Part shown: one piece after another, positions 22,160 to 34,203 of the stretch | How positions within the stretch are numbered: position 1 is the stretch's first letter | Layout: each line of letters begins with the position of its first letter | NCBI GenBank assembly: GCA_963978905.1 | Contig: OZ022260.1 | Location: forward strand, 16,977,725 to 17,041,724 | Reading direction: 5' to 3' | DNA length: 64,000 nucleotides | DNA from: Trichostrongylus colubriformis | Taxonomy: Eukaryota > Nematoda > Chromadorea > Rhabditida > Trichostrongylidae | Translations under genes and position numbers: made by a program | The notes under the pieces: generated by a model | The model's database searches: none | Told to the model about the DNA's origin: nothing | Seen by the model: the letters and a program-made list of their open reading frames with translations, nothing else

Positions 22160-23465
22160 GCCTTTCCCATTGTGCTCGTGGAGAAAAAGGATGGCTCAAT
22201 CCGGCTATGCGTCGACTACAGGGAGCTTAATAAAAGGATAAAATTGGACGCCTACCCCCTTCCGAGCATAGAAGCACTGCTCCGAAGTCTCGCAGGAAAA
22301 CGATTCTTTTCAACATTAGACTTATGCAGTGGGTATTGGCAAATTCCGCTTGCAGACGACGCCAAAGAAAAGTCGGCTTTTGCAACACCGGTAGGCGTCT
22401 TTCAATTTAGAGTGACCCCATTCGGATTAAGTACAAGTCCGCCCGTGCTCCAGAGGCTAATGAATACTGTCTTAGGAGGCAGTCTCGGAGAAGAAGTCTT
22501 CTGTTACATAGATGACATTATAATCTGCACGGACACAAAAGAAAGGCATTTCCAAGTACTGGAGGAAGTGTTTTCCAAGCTGAAAAAAGCAGGATTGCGG
22601 TTGAAAGCACAGAAGTGCCATTTGTTGAGAGAAAAAGTGGCGTTTCTCGGCCATATTGTCGACAGCGAAGGAGTCCACATGGACCCCGACAAAACAGCCG
22701 CAATTACGAATTACCCAACTCCGCATACGGTCAAACAATTACGTACTTTCTTAGGAATGGCATCTTTCTATAGGAAGTTTTGCCTAGGCTTTTCCAAGCA
22801 TTCTGGTTGCCTCTTCAGCTTGACCTCATCAAAAAAGAAGTGGTGTTGGGAAAGCGAGGATGAGGAGGCGTTTCAGAAAATAAAAGGGATGATTTGCTCT
22901 GCACCAGTTCTCAAGCAACCTGATGTAGAGGCGGCTAGGAATGGTAGTAAACCCTTTTATATATGCACGGATGCGTCAACCTACGGGTTAGGGCAGTGCT
23001 CTCCCAGGAAGGAGAAGACAAACAAATACACCCGATCTTTTTCGCATTCAAATCTCTGAGCAAAGCGGAAAGAAGGTACCACGTAACAGATCTGTAAGCA
23101 CTGGCGGTGGTTTTGCGGTGAGGCGTTTCCATATGTTTATATATGGCCTGCCCACCATCATCATGACGGATCACCAGCCTTTAACAGCGCTGTTTAAGCA
23201 TAGCAACGTATCAGCCCGTGTCCTCAGGTGGTCACTAGAATTACAAAGGTATAACATCGAAATACGGTACGTGAAAGGCAAATCGAATGTAGTGGCAGAT
23301 GCGTTGAGCAGAGGAATGCCAACATCATGGGAATCGGAGTCACTAGAGGGAGTGAATGAAGCTGTAGTGAACTCTATTACAGCAGGAAAGGAATCAACAT
23401 GGCTGCAAGTATTGAGGCAAGACCCACTTTTTGGAGAAATAATCCGATTAGTAGAAGGAGAGTAG
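22160..23465 (+). pseudogene. pol: reverse transcriptase and RNase H of the LTR element
   Basis: Gypsy-type RT with VEKKDGSIRLCVDYRELN, the LDLCSGYWQIPL block, TPFGLSTSPPVLQRLMN and the YIDD catalytic box (22506-22517). RNase H begins at FYICTDASTYGLG. A frameshift near 23000-23059 and a stop near 23095 break RNase H. It resumes in another frame at 23118 with the TDHQPLTAL and KGKSNVVADALSR motifs, and stops at 23463-23465. The protein would copy the element RNA into cDNA; as it stands it is not functional. Confidence 0.9.
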
Positions 23466-24716
23466 TGGGAGCAGGAAATAAGGTTAATGGGCGAAAAACG
23501 GCCCATAAGACTGGCAGATTTCGTAATAGAAAAAGGAGATCTAAAGAGGTTATTGGAAAACGGTAGAGCGGTACATGTGGTCCCAAAGCCATTTCGCTTC
23601 GAAGTTTACAGGAAGCGCATAACGGGGTGTTTGCAGGCCACTTTAGCGCGAAGAAAGTTTTGAGAAGTCTATCAAAACAGGTTTACTGGCCAGGAATGGT
23701 TCAGGATATCCATAGTGGACGAAAGAATGCCAAAAGTGTTTTGTGCACAATCCTCGAGAGAAAATGGTCCCACCGCTCAGACCAATTGTGACTTCGAAAC
23801 CTTACGAAATAGTAGGAATAGATGTGCTGGAACTAGGTCTTACCTCCACTGGAAGTAGATATACATTGACGGTAATTGACCATTTCACAAAATATGCTGC
23901 GGCATACCCCGTGCCTGATAAGTCAGCAGAAACGATAGCAAGGACTCTTTTTATTAGGTGGATTGCCGAAGGCTGCAGATGGCCGAACGGTGTTGTCAGA
24001 TAAAGGAGGAGAGTTTGTAAACCAAGTAATGGAGGAAATAACAAAAATTACAAAGATCACCCATATAACCACAAAAGGTTATAACCCGAGGGAAAACGGT
24101 CTAACGGAAAGGCTTAATGGAACTATTGTGGCCATGTTACGCAAAAGTACCGTGGTCCCCACAGAATGGGATACAAGGCTACCGTTCTGTATGATGGCGT
24201 ACAACATGATGCCTCACGCTGCAACAGGGGAGAGCCCATACTTCCTTTTGCATGGAATAAATTCGCTTTTTCCATCAGAGATCATACCCAAGGGAGGAAT
24301 TACCAGGTACATGATGGATAAATCGTTGGGCGAGTACAAAGTTGAAATTCTTCAGGCCATTACGGAAACGCTTGAGTGAGTGAGAGAGTACAATAGCCGG
24401 ATAAGGGAGAAGATGAAAAACATATATGACAGAGAAAATAAAGTCGAAGGAAGAACGTATCCGCAACTAGGAGATCGTGTTTACGTGTGGTCACTCAGCG
24501 AAAAAGCCAGAAAGTCACATCCAAACCTTGTAGGTGACTGGGCAGGACCGTAAAGAGTCATTGACGTGAGTGATAACTCTGCCTTGGTGACGCGAATTGG
24601 AGGAAACAGCGAACCAATTCGCATTCAATTCGATTTGCTCAGAATCGTTCCGAAAGAAATTTCAGACGAACCAATAGAAACGGATCATGTCATAGGTCAC
24701 AAATTTCAGAGGAGCA
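23466..24716 (+). pseudogene. pol: integrase of the LTR element
   Basis: Retroviral-type DDE integrase in several frames. The HHCC zinc region lies around 23605-23745 (AGHFSAKKVLRSLSKQVYWP, then a C-x2-C in a shifted frame). The core follows with IDVLELG (first Asp), VLSDKGGEF (second Asp, frame changed at about 23965-24003) and NPRENGLTERLNGTI (Glu). An in-frame stop lies near 24377. The C-terminal GPY/F module reads GDWAGP followed by TAA, replacing the aromatic residue at about 24550. The order and motifs are those of Gypsy elements. Confidence 0.85.
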
Positions 24717-24719
24717 GTC

Positions 24720-25700
24720 TTGTTGAGTCCTGCTGACAAGGGACGTCTTCAATTTCAATGTGTCGACGACTGCTTTGGGAAAACAACACTGGGCGATATC
24801 GAAGGCATTCAGTTCCCCGGCGCTTACAGTAGACAACCATTCGGAGACCCTTGGACAGCATGGAAAACAGCGTCAATCTTCATCAGAAAGAAGCTGAACA
24901 CAGCGCAGAAGGTGGAACTCGTCAGGAATCGTGCCGTGTCCTTAGACACGGAAGCTCTGATACGAGTGTTGAAAGTAGCTTACTCGATGTGCACGGAATG
25001 GACCGAATTCATTTGCACGACAAAGGACATCGCAAGACATGAACCGATCGATAAAAATTGCATTATAGATTTTCACAGACCCGCATTTAAGCAACTGAAG
25101 AGGGAGCTGAATAAGGGCGACCGAGCCACAAGAAGTGGCAAGCAGGGACCCACTGCCCTTGCAGCGCCCGAGACGGCCTTGCTGATGGAACGCCATGGGC
25201 CGAAAGGTGGCCTTACTACAAGAGTTGTCACCTCCTACAAGCAACTGGAAGAAGTTCTGGAGGATTGGACCATGTGTTCCACATGGATCATCGTCTACCC
25301 GATCGAAAGTAAGGGCGACAAGAAAGCCGTTTGGAATATCTTGGAAACCGCAAGAAGAAACCTGGAAGAGGGCGGAAAGATAGTAACAGCTTGGACACCA
25401 ATATCGGCCCCAATAGAGTCACAATGGATTTCCATGACGGAGCTATGAAAAATGCTGGACGCAACACTCCTGAATATGGGTGGCGATGAGCAAGTCATCG
25501 CAACGGCTAGTAGCTGAATAATCGAAGGAAAAGTCTTCATGGAGGCAGGCACCCCAGAAGCCTCAAGTCAGTTTCACCACCCCTATTTAGGTGTTGCAGC
25601 AGCCAAATCGCTCTACTCCGCAATTCGTGAGAAGGCAAGGGAATTCCAGCTCCCGGAGCTCGACCGGTCGTCGAGGACGACGACTTCGCCGAGGGGGGCA
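24720..25700 (+). pseudogene. Unidentified third ORF (ORF3) of the LTR element
   Basis: Open from 24720 to a TGA at 25446-25448. The same frame continues past it and past a second TGA near 25515 up to the polypurine tract, about 325 codons in all. I do not recognise the protein. It is soluble-looking, with many charged residues and Trp, no signal peptide, no membrane segment and no furin-like site, so it does not look like an envelope protein. Notable blocks are TWIIVYPIESKGDKKAVW, GGKIVTAWTPISAPIESQW and ATLLNMGGDEQV. A TTTCAG acceptor-like site (about 24703-24708) lies just upstream, which could allow expression from a spliced RNA. Position between pol and the 3' LTR is where accessory or env genes lie in other elements. 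Confidence 0.6.
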
Positions 25701-26045
25701 TGTCGTGCAAACAGCAGGGGTCGAAGGTCAGGCAGCCGTGCCCGCCAAGCGAAGATCGACGTAGGTGGGCTGGCGCGGGAAACCACCCGGGCTATGGCGC
25801 TCGTTTTGACCCGATATAAAAGGGACCCCCTTATAAGAAGGGAGGAGGGGGCTCCATCAGCAGCTCTTTATTTTCGTCGCACCCGAGGACCCCCGCCGTC
25901 CGTCGTCCCAGGATCTCCGCACCCTGCAATACTCGGACCTCCCACGACACTTACTGATTTTTTCTTTAACATCGTGTTCGTCCTGTTTTCTAATAAACCG
26001 TTTTGTTCTCGGATTATTTCGTTCGCAGTAATCACCGGCCTCACA
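25701..26045 (+). repeat. 3' LTR
   Basis: 345 bp with TATAAA at 25815-25820 and AATAAA at 25992-25997. A G-rich polypurine tract (GAGGGGGGCA, ending at 25700) precedes it, as expected for plus-strand priming. Confidence 0.95.
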
Positions 26046-26049
26046 TTGC

Positions 26050-26284
26050 TCTCATAAAGTGAAGTTGCGAGAACTGGCCAAAAGTTTCCTTACCTGAGCT
26101 AATACTTTGACCTAATATTCCTGCAAAAATAAATAGCAATCCAAGAAGGTTCATTGTTGAATTACACGGTAAGCTAGACGTGAAAAGTCGCTATTGAACT
26201 ATTCCATTGTTGTACCTCATTTTGGTGACCCGTAAGGTAAGGTTTAAGAATCCGCAAAAGGAGCCGCTTATTGCGTTGTCCTTG
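26050..26284. other. Flanking sequence between the LTR element and duplication copy A
   Basis: Continuation of the pre-insertion locus. Nothing recognised. Confidence 0.4.
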
Positions 26285-26925
26285 CGGACTTCCAGATATT
26301 TTGGATATTGTCAAAATTCTAACAACATCGAGTGCTCCTGAGCTAGCAGCGATATTTTTCGAGACGGCAGGATTGATAACTTTGATGTGAAAAGAAGGAT
26401 ATATTGATTGAGAAGTAATGGCAGAGATCGAAGGAGACTGTGTATAGCGTCTTTGACGGTGAAATGGGCTCTCTAAACTCCTTAACAAGACCTACACTGT
26501 CTAGCAACCTCCGCCAGGTGTGACTTTCCAAGATATGAGTGCTTTACGTGCTGCGCATAATAGCCACACTCCACAGATTCACGTAGCTCCTATCGATACG
26601 TATATAATAAGGCGTGCCAAAAGCAGGTCCACCACTGTAATCAGAAATGAAGACATTCATTCATGTCACAATGTCACCGTCAGAATAGGGGGAATAGATG
26701 TCGATTCCTCGGGATATAGACTCTTTATTGCCTCTTTTCTTGGTTGTCGCCCTATTTAGTGTCTCTATTGTCATTCCCAACAATCAAGCATGAAGTGAAC
26801 TTGCTGGTTTCTGAAGAAAGATGGGTCAAAAATGCTTAAACTGGTCTGGTTCTATCGAATGTCTATCTGTTAGTATGTAAGGGAGGCATCCCATTGACAA
26901 GAGGAATGGTCTGGTTAAACCGCGT

Positions 26926-27092
26926 TCATGCTCTGCGGTATCGGCGGCAGGGCGCCTCTGCGTCTCCGCCTATGACACCCTGCCTAGTCGCCTCAGTCGT
27001 CTGTGCACCTCCCCGTACCATTCTGCCTCGGTGCCTGTGAACGCAACCGGCTTACCGGCTCCGAGCGTGAGCGCGCCCTAACAGTGTGAAGT
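26926..27092 (+). mobile_element. GC-rich short interspersed element, type G1 (copy A)
   Basis: GC-rich block beginning TGCTCTGCGGTATCGGCGGC and rich in TCTGCGTCTCCGC and GTGCACCTC motifs. It ends with the inverse of its start in degraded form. Partner at 50565-50745 in copy B. Confidence 0.6.
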
Positions 27093-28569
27093 GTCAAATA
27101 CATAGAGGGCGTGAAATTTCCTTGCTTCATGAGTGTTGTCGTCAATAACATGAAGTTCTCCAATAGATGGAGGTGCAGAAGAATTGTAGACTGCAGCTCG
27201 ACAAGGAGAGACCGGTGACATTAAAATTATCGTTAGCTTCTCTCCTAAAATCCACGAAATCAACCTTAGCATAATTTGAGAAAGGTAATTCATTTCGTCA
27301 TTATCAAAATCTGAAGAAACAGATAATGTAAGCTGCATTGCGTAAGCTTGCACATAAGTACCGTAGTTCCTTCGCAACGATTGAATCTTCTTTTCATTCA
27401 CATCGTTCAAATCGAGAATTCATTATCAATACAGGGTGTGCCGAAATTTAAGAGAATAGATTCTGCGAAGCTGAGCGGTTATGAAAAATGAAGCACATAG
27501 AGTCATTAATTGATCTATCACAAGCCAAATATGAATAAATATAGATGGTCCCGCCTAGTGTGGCGTGGGAGCAAGGACCGTCTGATCGACTGTTCATCGA
27601 CTGCGCATATGGCACGTTTTCCAGAAGAGCTTTTTCGAGCGAATTCGCAGAAGTGTGGGTCTACATTCAGATTCAGCCAAGCTCGGCACTTCATCGAACT
27701 CGGACTCGCAGAGACAGCTTCGCACCTGTCGATGCTAATGATTTCGTGGAAGCTGACACATCAACTGCGCTGTTCTAGCATCGGTTTTCCTATCATCGGT
27801 GATTTTTCGTACAAAAGTCCCAATCTCAGTTCGCAAAAAAATGCAATCTCGGTTCACTGACTTTCAATTTTGACGTTTTCCAGCAGATCGAGGGCGCGAA
27901 AACCCTGCAGATAATCGCAAAAACTTGAGTTCCTGTGCTAGCTCCATATTCTTCAATTCTTAAGTCCATCTTGGAATTAGTGGATCTGCTAATGGCGGAT
28001 GTGTTTGGAGACATTCGCGGACGTTGCGTGTCGAAAATCCCTGACGTAAAAGTCAGTGCTTCGAAGATGGCGGAGGGAACGCTCAACCATTCGAAAATTT
28101 AGAAACTTATGATTATATGTATCTGACAAACAAAAGCAACTCAAGAGAAGGAACGGAACGAAGAACGGAAAACACAATAGTCAGCAACTGCTTTAATCGA
28201 GACTTAGATCTAAATTGTAAAATTAGTGTGAGGTTTCGAAATTCAATTCGAAAGACCGAAAGCTTTTACAAAATATTGCGGAAGATCTTCGAGCCTATCA
28301 AAGAGTTTTCGGCTCATAGTCTTTTTCTCAAGCCTCAAATAGAGAAGTTTTTGAGCAGCAGATACATACCCTACTGCTTACTGCTGCCACGGAATGATTT
28401 CACTGAAACGAATGTTTCAGTGAAGCCAAGAATCGCTGTTATTAATGCAACTACCTTATGGTATCCTCTGTTAGGCGTATCTTTATCATATACATCCTTC
28501 AGAGAGTAGCGATCGCTGATCAGTAATCGGATTGTGTATAACATGTTTGGGGGAAAACATTCACATGTA

Positions 28570-28724
28570 TAGTCCATTTCGAAAAAACTGATTGGGCGTG
28601 TCCTCCGGACTTGGGTGAATGGCGAGAATCAGAGTGTGTGGCGGGGTGACAGAATTGAGATAGTTTGATACATGTTCATACAAGTCCGTAGTACACGCCC
28701 AATCAGTTTTTCTGAAATGGACTG
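28570..28724. mobile_element. Short palindromic MITE with TA target duplication
   Basis: 155 bp with inverted ends (AGTCCATTTCGAAAAAACTG at left, AGTCCATTTCAGAAAAACTG at right read inward) and an inner ATTGGGCGTGT block in both arms. TA flanks at 28568-28569 and 28725-28726. Copy B near 53697 reads straight through (CACATGTAAAAG), an empty site with a single TA. Confidence 0.85.
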
Positions 28725-29413
28725 TAAAAGAATTGGTGGAATTTGAGTCGATAGCTTTTCATATATGCCCAGCCACATATTTGACACCACATACATATAC
28801 ATGCTCATCATTAATGCAAATGCATATTTAAGCTATTCCTAAACCAAATGCTTCGTGATTAGAGAAATCGAATTTTGCAGAAATTATTAGCTTTAATGTA
28901 TGCATTAGGCATGTTTACGCTCATATAAAAGACGTACAAGGAGGGAGGTTGAGCAAAAATTCTATCTCTTGCTTTTATTTTTCAGAATTATTCTACTGGC
29001 TCAACTATCTAGATCACTTATCTGGTTTCCTACTAAGAAACGCAGAACATCAATGTCGAAGGGTGACCCAGGCTTTTTGCGATAATGTATGGACACTAAG
29101 CGCTTACACTCATGCCCCTCACTCACATAATAAGATCTAAAGTGTACGCATCGTAAGCTTGTCACAATCATATTGCTTCATATTTAGTGCTAAAGGTATA
29201 GGTGGCATTCAAGAAATGCAAAAAAAGTATGAGGAAGATGGTAACTAGAGCGACGCGAGTGTTAAGCTTGAGGTGAAGAGACAAAATGGCCTTAACTGCA
29301 TTAAATGAATTTCATAACGTTTAATTATGGCATCAGTATCATTGCCCAGTACAATGCCATTGTCCTTCAGCGGAGGATGGCCTAAGCATTGTTCAGTGTC
29401 ATGGGTGAAAGTA

Positions 29414-30330
29414 TTAGGTTGTTCCAAAAGTCTTGTAGTTGTAGTGTAGATTTTTCCAAAAAAATCAGTAACTCTTGTTCACTTCGAGGCAGGTCCAGGC
29501 GATTCAGGATTGTGGTAGAACGTTCCCTAAGCTTTCTAGGAAAATATATACTGATCCACCAGATCCCGTGGAGAGAGCTACAATGCCCGTTGTCGATACC
29601 TACCCAACTCGCGGTGTCATCTATTATGAGCGGTCTTGCGGCACCAAAACGTCGGAAGCTTGCCACTCCATCAGCGCTGCATTGAGCAAGGGATGTGTGA
29701 GCTACGTGACCGTGCGCCGCTGGTTCATCAGCTTCAGCAACGGCGAGATTGACATGAAGGACAAACCACGCTTGGGACTGTGCTGGTTCTGGGACGCGGA
29801 AGGAATGCTTTTCCGCGAGGTGCTGGTACGAGGCGAGACAGTCACCGCTGCCGTATGCATCCACCAGCTCCAGCAACTCGCCGTCGCTGTTCGAGAAAAG
29901 TACCGGAAAAGGTCCGCGGTCACCCTTCTTCATGACAACGCCCGCTCCCATTTCGCGAAAAGTTCCCAGGCCACGTTGAAGGAGCTTGGCTGCGACGTGC
30001 TGCCCCACCCGCCATACTCTCCAGACATTGCCCCTTCTAGCTATCACCTTACCCATCCTCTCGAATCCTTCCTGGCCAAGAGAAAATTCGTTGATTATGA
30101 CTTGCTTGCGAAGGCGATCGCTGACTTCTTCGACTTCTCCGAAATCGTTGATTCCCTCCTCCTAGAACCCAGAGTTCTAGGAGGAGGGAATCAACGATTT
30201 TCCTATGAAGTGGCAGAGGGTTGCCGATAACAATGGTCAATACGTTGTTGCCTAATTGTTATTTGTTGGACGAAAAAAAAATAAAAAGTGATGATCGAAA
30301 AAATACTACAAGACTTTGGGAACAACCTAA
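29414..30330 (+). mobile_element. Internally deleted mariner element
   Basis: 917 bp between TA at 29412-29413 and 30331-30332. Ends are TTAGGTTGTTCCAAAAGTC and its near-complement. The single open frame (29475-30230, 251 residues) keeps a partial DNA-binding N-terminus (VRRWFISFSNGEIDMKDK), then jumps to the catalytic C-terminal half with HDNARSHFAK (second Asp) and HPPYSPDIAPSSYHL (third Asp). The segment normally carrying the first catalytic Asp is missing, so the product cannot be an active transposase. A perfect 26-bp inverted repeat with a 7-base loop (30142-30200) replaces the usual C-terminus. Copy B near 54395 appears to be the empty site. Confidence 0.88.
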
Positions 30331-30760
30331 TAGTATTGTTTTTTAGCATCAAAGTGCAATGCATGGGTAGTATCGACGTTTGTTATTGTATAATCCTAGT
30401 TTACCTAACGTTTTGACTTCTTTTTGACTTCTGCCGATCCTCCGAGTTTCCATAGTTTTCACATCTTTCAACTTTTAAAGAAGGGCTAACGAAATTTACG
30501 AACAGAATGAATAAGATTCCATGTGGTTCCTTTTCGTTTTCCGTTATGCGCCTCAGCCTTGTGACAGAACCTCAGAGAAAATTTGCAGAACTTCCTTCAG
30601 TGTGGCAAGAATTGCTAAGCTGAATCCTTCTCCCAGAATCGGGACTAGAATTCACATGTTTCATGGAAGCGATTGTGCGGTAATAAAATGGCGTAAGAGC
30701 CATTATGGAACCATAACATGGCTTCACACTTAATTTCAGCTACACTGTAATGCCTTAATA

Positions 30761-32023
30761 TTAGGTTTTCCGAAAAGTTTTCAGCGTATTGAGTGTTTCA
30801 CTTCAAACGACCATAACTTCCCTAATATTCATCGGGTTTAATCGAAATGAGCACCGTTCGAATCAGCACACGATAAATCCTGAGAAGAAAACTAGGTGGT
30901 CGAGAATCCACGAAAACCACGGATGCTTTTTTTGCCTGTTTCTGATTGATGAAGTATTTTCTAGCAAGAAAGCTCTGAAAATGTTTGAAAAGGTGATAGT
31001 CGGTAGGTGAAAGGGTTGGGGAATATGGCGGGAGAGGTAGAAATTCAACACCTCCCCTCCCCATTCGTTCAATTTATGGATAGTGACTTGCGAAACGTGT
31101 GGGAGGGCGTAGTCATGCAAAAGAATCGGACCCCTTCTATTGACGAGTGCTGGCTGCAGCTGCCGCAATTTTCGGGACATTTTGTCGATTTCTTCAGAAC
31201 AGCACTGCTGTGATAGTTTGGCCTGGTGACAGGTGACAAAAAGTTATAGTGGATCACACCAGCCGATGACCACCACACTGTGACCATAATCTTTTTTCGT
31301 GAGGACTCGGCTTTGGAAATTGCCTCGGTGGTTCGTCGGAATACAACCACTGTCCGGAAAGTCTCCTATCATACATGATTCACTTTTCATCACAGGTGAC
31401 AATTCGGTCCGAAAACGGGCCGTTGCTGTTGAGCAGAAGCGGTGAGGAAGAAACCTCGCGACGTACCAATTTCTGCCGGTTACTCAAGTTGTGGGGCACC
31501 CACTTGTCGAGCTTTTCCACCTTCTCAATGCGTTTCAGTCCATTCGCAACAGTGGATTTGCGAACGCTTAGCTTTTCTGCAATCTCTCGAACAGTTTGGG
31601 ATGGGTCAGCCTTCACAAACGCCTTCAGATCTACATTAGGTATTGCTTTAGGTCGGCCGCTACGGGGTTCATCATCAAGGCTGAAATCTCCAAAACAGGA
31701 TGTGTTAAACCATTGTTGCACGGTGCTTTCTCCACCACTACTGGGCCTCCACACCTGGTTAATTTGTCGAGCTGTCTCGACTGCGGATTGACCCAGTTTG
31801 TAGTTGAAGAAACATCATCCGAAGTTGCTCTTTCAACATGCTTCAGAAAGCCTTAGAAAACGGGGGTTGATCAAGCAATAGTGAAACGGGAATCATAGCA
31901 TCAGATAGCGCAAAAAATTCTCAGGATGTACTACTAAGTCATAAAGGAGAATGAGTTTTTAATCAGCAATGAATGTACAACAAATAGTAACACAAAACGC
32001 TAAGAACCATCCGGACAATCTGA
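30761..32023 (-). mobile_element. Full-length but decayed mariner
   Basis: 1263 bp, TA at 30759-30760 and 32024-32025, with imperfect inverted ends (TTAGGTTTTCCGAAAAG and TCAGATTGTCCGGATGG). Minus-strand transposase pieces in order: TVQQWFNTSCFGDFSLDDEP and WVPHNLSNRQKLV (31754-31380, ending CDEK then a stop where the first-Asp motif lies), then degraded middle sequence, then PLPPYSPTLSPTDYHLF (30863-31064). Frameshifts and stops make it a pseudogene. The length is normal for mariner. Copy B at 56205 is uninterrupted. Confidence 0.88.
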
Positions 32024-32179
32024 TACATGGGAGTAAGCGCTGATCTGAACACCGCCATAATCTGAAATGTTGTTCTTCCAACTCCAAGAGAATCGGGTTG
32101 AACTTAAGCAGAGTTTCTTGGTCAGCACGTCGCTTGAAGGCGGAATAAAGTATAAAGTATAAAGTTTGGCGTTAATGAA

Positions 32180-33600
32180 TCCATTGTTAGGATGGGCCGC
32201 GCACTCTAGTTCCGTTCAGAATCGCAGTGGCAGGTGGGTACAGTCTGGCCTACAAAACGACTTGTGTGGGCCAGCCAATGTACAAGTCAGCGCTTTTATC
32301 CTCACAGAAGAGTTCTGGTACCAATTCAGGGGGTGTATGTCATCAGGACAGAAAATCGCGTGGCCGCGTTTGGCGCGCGACGGGATGGTGCGAGCTGTGC
32401 GCACCGTATTAGTTCGGTCCTGAAGCGATCACGCTCAGATTAAGGCGTAGAACACCGTCATCGCTTCACGACCCTTCCAATACGGCGCGCATAGCTCGCA
32501 CCATGAGAGTGGGAGTGAGCGTCACCTGTCACTACACCATTTCTGCCCTCAAACACCAGATACTCAACTAAAATACAACCATCATCGAGGAATACTATCC
32601 AACCACACGTAGGAGCGTCCTTCAGAGCCTTCATAGCCCAACCAATTCACTACGCGCAATCCTTCGGTGGACGTTGAGGGTTAAGTCCATCGCTACAAGG
32701 AAATAGCGATGGCTGTGAGTTTTTTGAACCAACTCTTTTCAGTTCTATCGCTGCTGTCCTGGACCGTATCACATACTGACCAACCGCCATACGTAGAATC
32801 GCCGTAGTGAGTCTCATGGAATACGCCTCGAGGAAAGAGCTTGAACGAACAGAGAAGTCTCACTAGTCCCACTTTATTGTAGCTTCTGCATAAGTATTCC
32901 CATCTTCTACAGTTCGTTGAGGCTGGCTCACAAAAACCAGCTTCTCGTTTGACTGCTGCGTGCATATGCCGTAGAATGCGCAGAGAATGCACAAAAATCG
33001 ACGATTTGGAGTTCTGTGGGTGCACTTCAGCAACCCTGTACCGCGTATAATCTTATGCACTATGTTGCATCCTCAATGATAGCAGCGTACCAGAAAATGA
33101 ATACCTTTTACAAAGGAGAAGAAGGTGGTGTGTAGGCGCCTTGAAAATGGCCAAAAATTCTCTGGCTTTTTGGGTGGATTTCACACGTTCTTGAATGAAA
33201 CCTCAGGGGGTAATCTTAGGCTGATTCCGAGATCTTCCAATTATAACAAATAATTTCATGTCACGCTTCCTTGAACCCTGATACTGACAACTAACAATGC
33301 ATAGTTTGTTTGCCGAAGTAAAATCCCCTCATCACCTCCCTTTCCTATCTGAGAGGCACCAGGTGCATCTTGCGGCGGCGATTCTAGAACGCGACGTCCC
33401 GTGTGCGTCACAGTTTTCCTTTCAGCTGTTATCCAAAGGGATGGAAAGTTTGGTTGGCCTGTGCGGACGTTGATGCTGGAATTGATCACCGCGCCATGTG
33501 AGTGGAAGTGCGCTCCAACCGTCACTGCACCTCCTCCGCCCTCCGCCTCTCAGGTGTACTTGCATTATGAATTGCGGGAGGTTTTCTTCAGCTGTGTTGC
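32180..33600 (-). repeat. Dispersed repeat next to RTE fragment (copy A)
   Basis: Matches 9150-9960 (reverse), 5335-5740 and 56370-57500. It lies directly 3' of the minus-strand RTE open reading frame in both duplication copies, so it may be LINE 3' sequence or an older repeat next to it. No coding potential. A stuttered TATAAAGTATAAAG run lies just before it at about 32150. Confidence 0.55.
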
Positions 33601-34203
33601 GTATTATATTAAATGCAACAGTAATAGAATAACATCCAAAGGGAGCACGTCATTTCTTCATTTTCTTTCCCTAGCGTCAGTTTCGCGCCATCGCGGGGTC
33701 CGCTGTTCTCGTCAGCTGTCGCCACTTTCTTCTATCCAAGGCATCTTCCGTCGTGGCTTTTATTTCCGTGAGGTCGGTCTTTATACGTCCCTCCATTTTT
33801 TCTTTGGGGCTCCTCGCGGTCGCTTGCTGGGTTCTTCGAACTCTAATACCTTTCTGATTTGTTGGCCTGTCGACCTTCTTAGCACGTGCCCATACCATCT
33901 TAACCGCTGCTCCCTCAACTTCAGCTGGACCGGAGCCGTCTGCATGATCGTGTCCAGCCACATACCCGTCTTAGCAACCTTATTTCTGCGGAATGTAGGT
34001 GCTTCTTATGATTCTTTGTTATGGTCTAGCACTCGGTAACATAGAGCATTGCGGGCCTTATAACCGATCGGTATACCTTGCCTTTCAGAATCCTTGAACA
34101 CCGTCGATCGCAGAGCATTCCTATGAACTCTCTCCATTTCAGCCATGCCGTATTTGGCCGAGCTTTCACGGCTTGGCCTACCGTAAGATCCTGGATTATA
34201 TTA

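Larger units (their letters stand above)
16801..26045 (+). mobile_element. Gypsy-type LTR retrotransposon, degraded, with two nested insertions
   Basis: Bounded by LTRs of 347 and 345 bp, each starting TGTCGTGCAAAC and ending CCTCACA, and by the 4-bp repeat TTGC at 16797-16800 and 26046-26049. The order gag, protease, RT, RNase H, integrase is the Gypsy (Metaviridae) order. An extra ORF follows pol. The LTRs differ at few positions, so insertion was fairly recent, yet the coding region has stops in RT, RNase H and the integrase C-terminus, frameshifts near 23050, 23110 and 23460-23640, and a protease active-site change. A mariner fold-back (17688-18368) and an AT-rich retroelement (about 18805-20232) interrupt gag. 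A primer-binding site is not obvious after the 5' LTR. Confidence 0.93.

Noticed and set aside
28371..28577. Peptide YSLKD-YD--T-NRGYHK shared by copies A and B (partner 53506-53769)
   Set aside because: Most differences between copies change residues and the flanking frame is not kept, so it looks like duplicated non-coding sequence.
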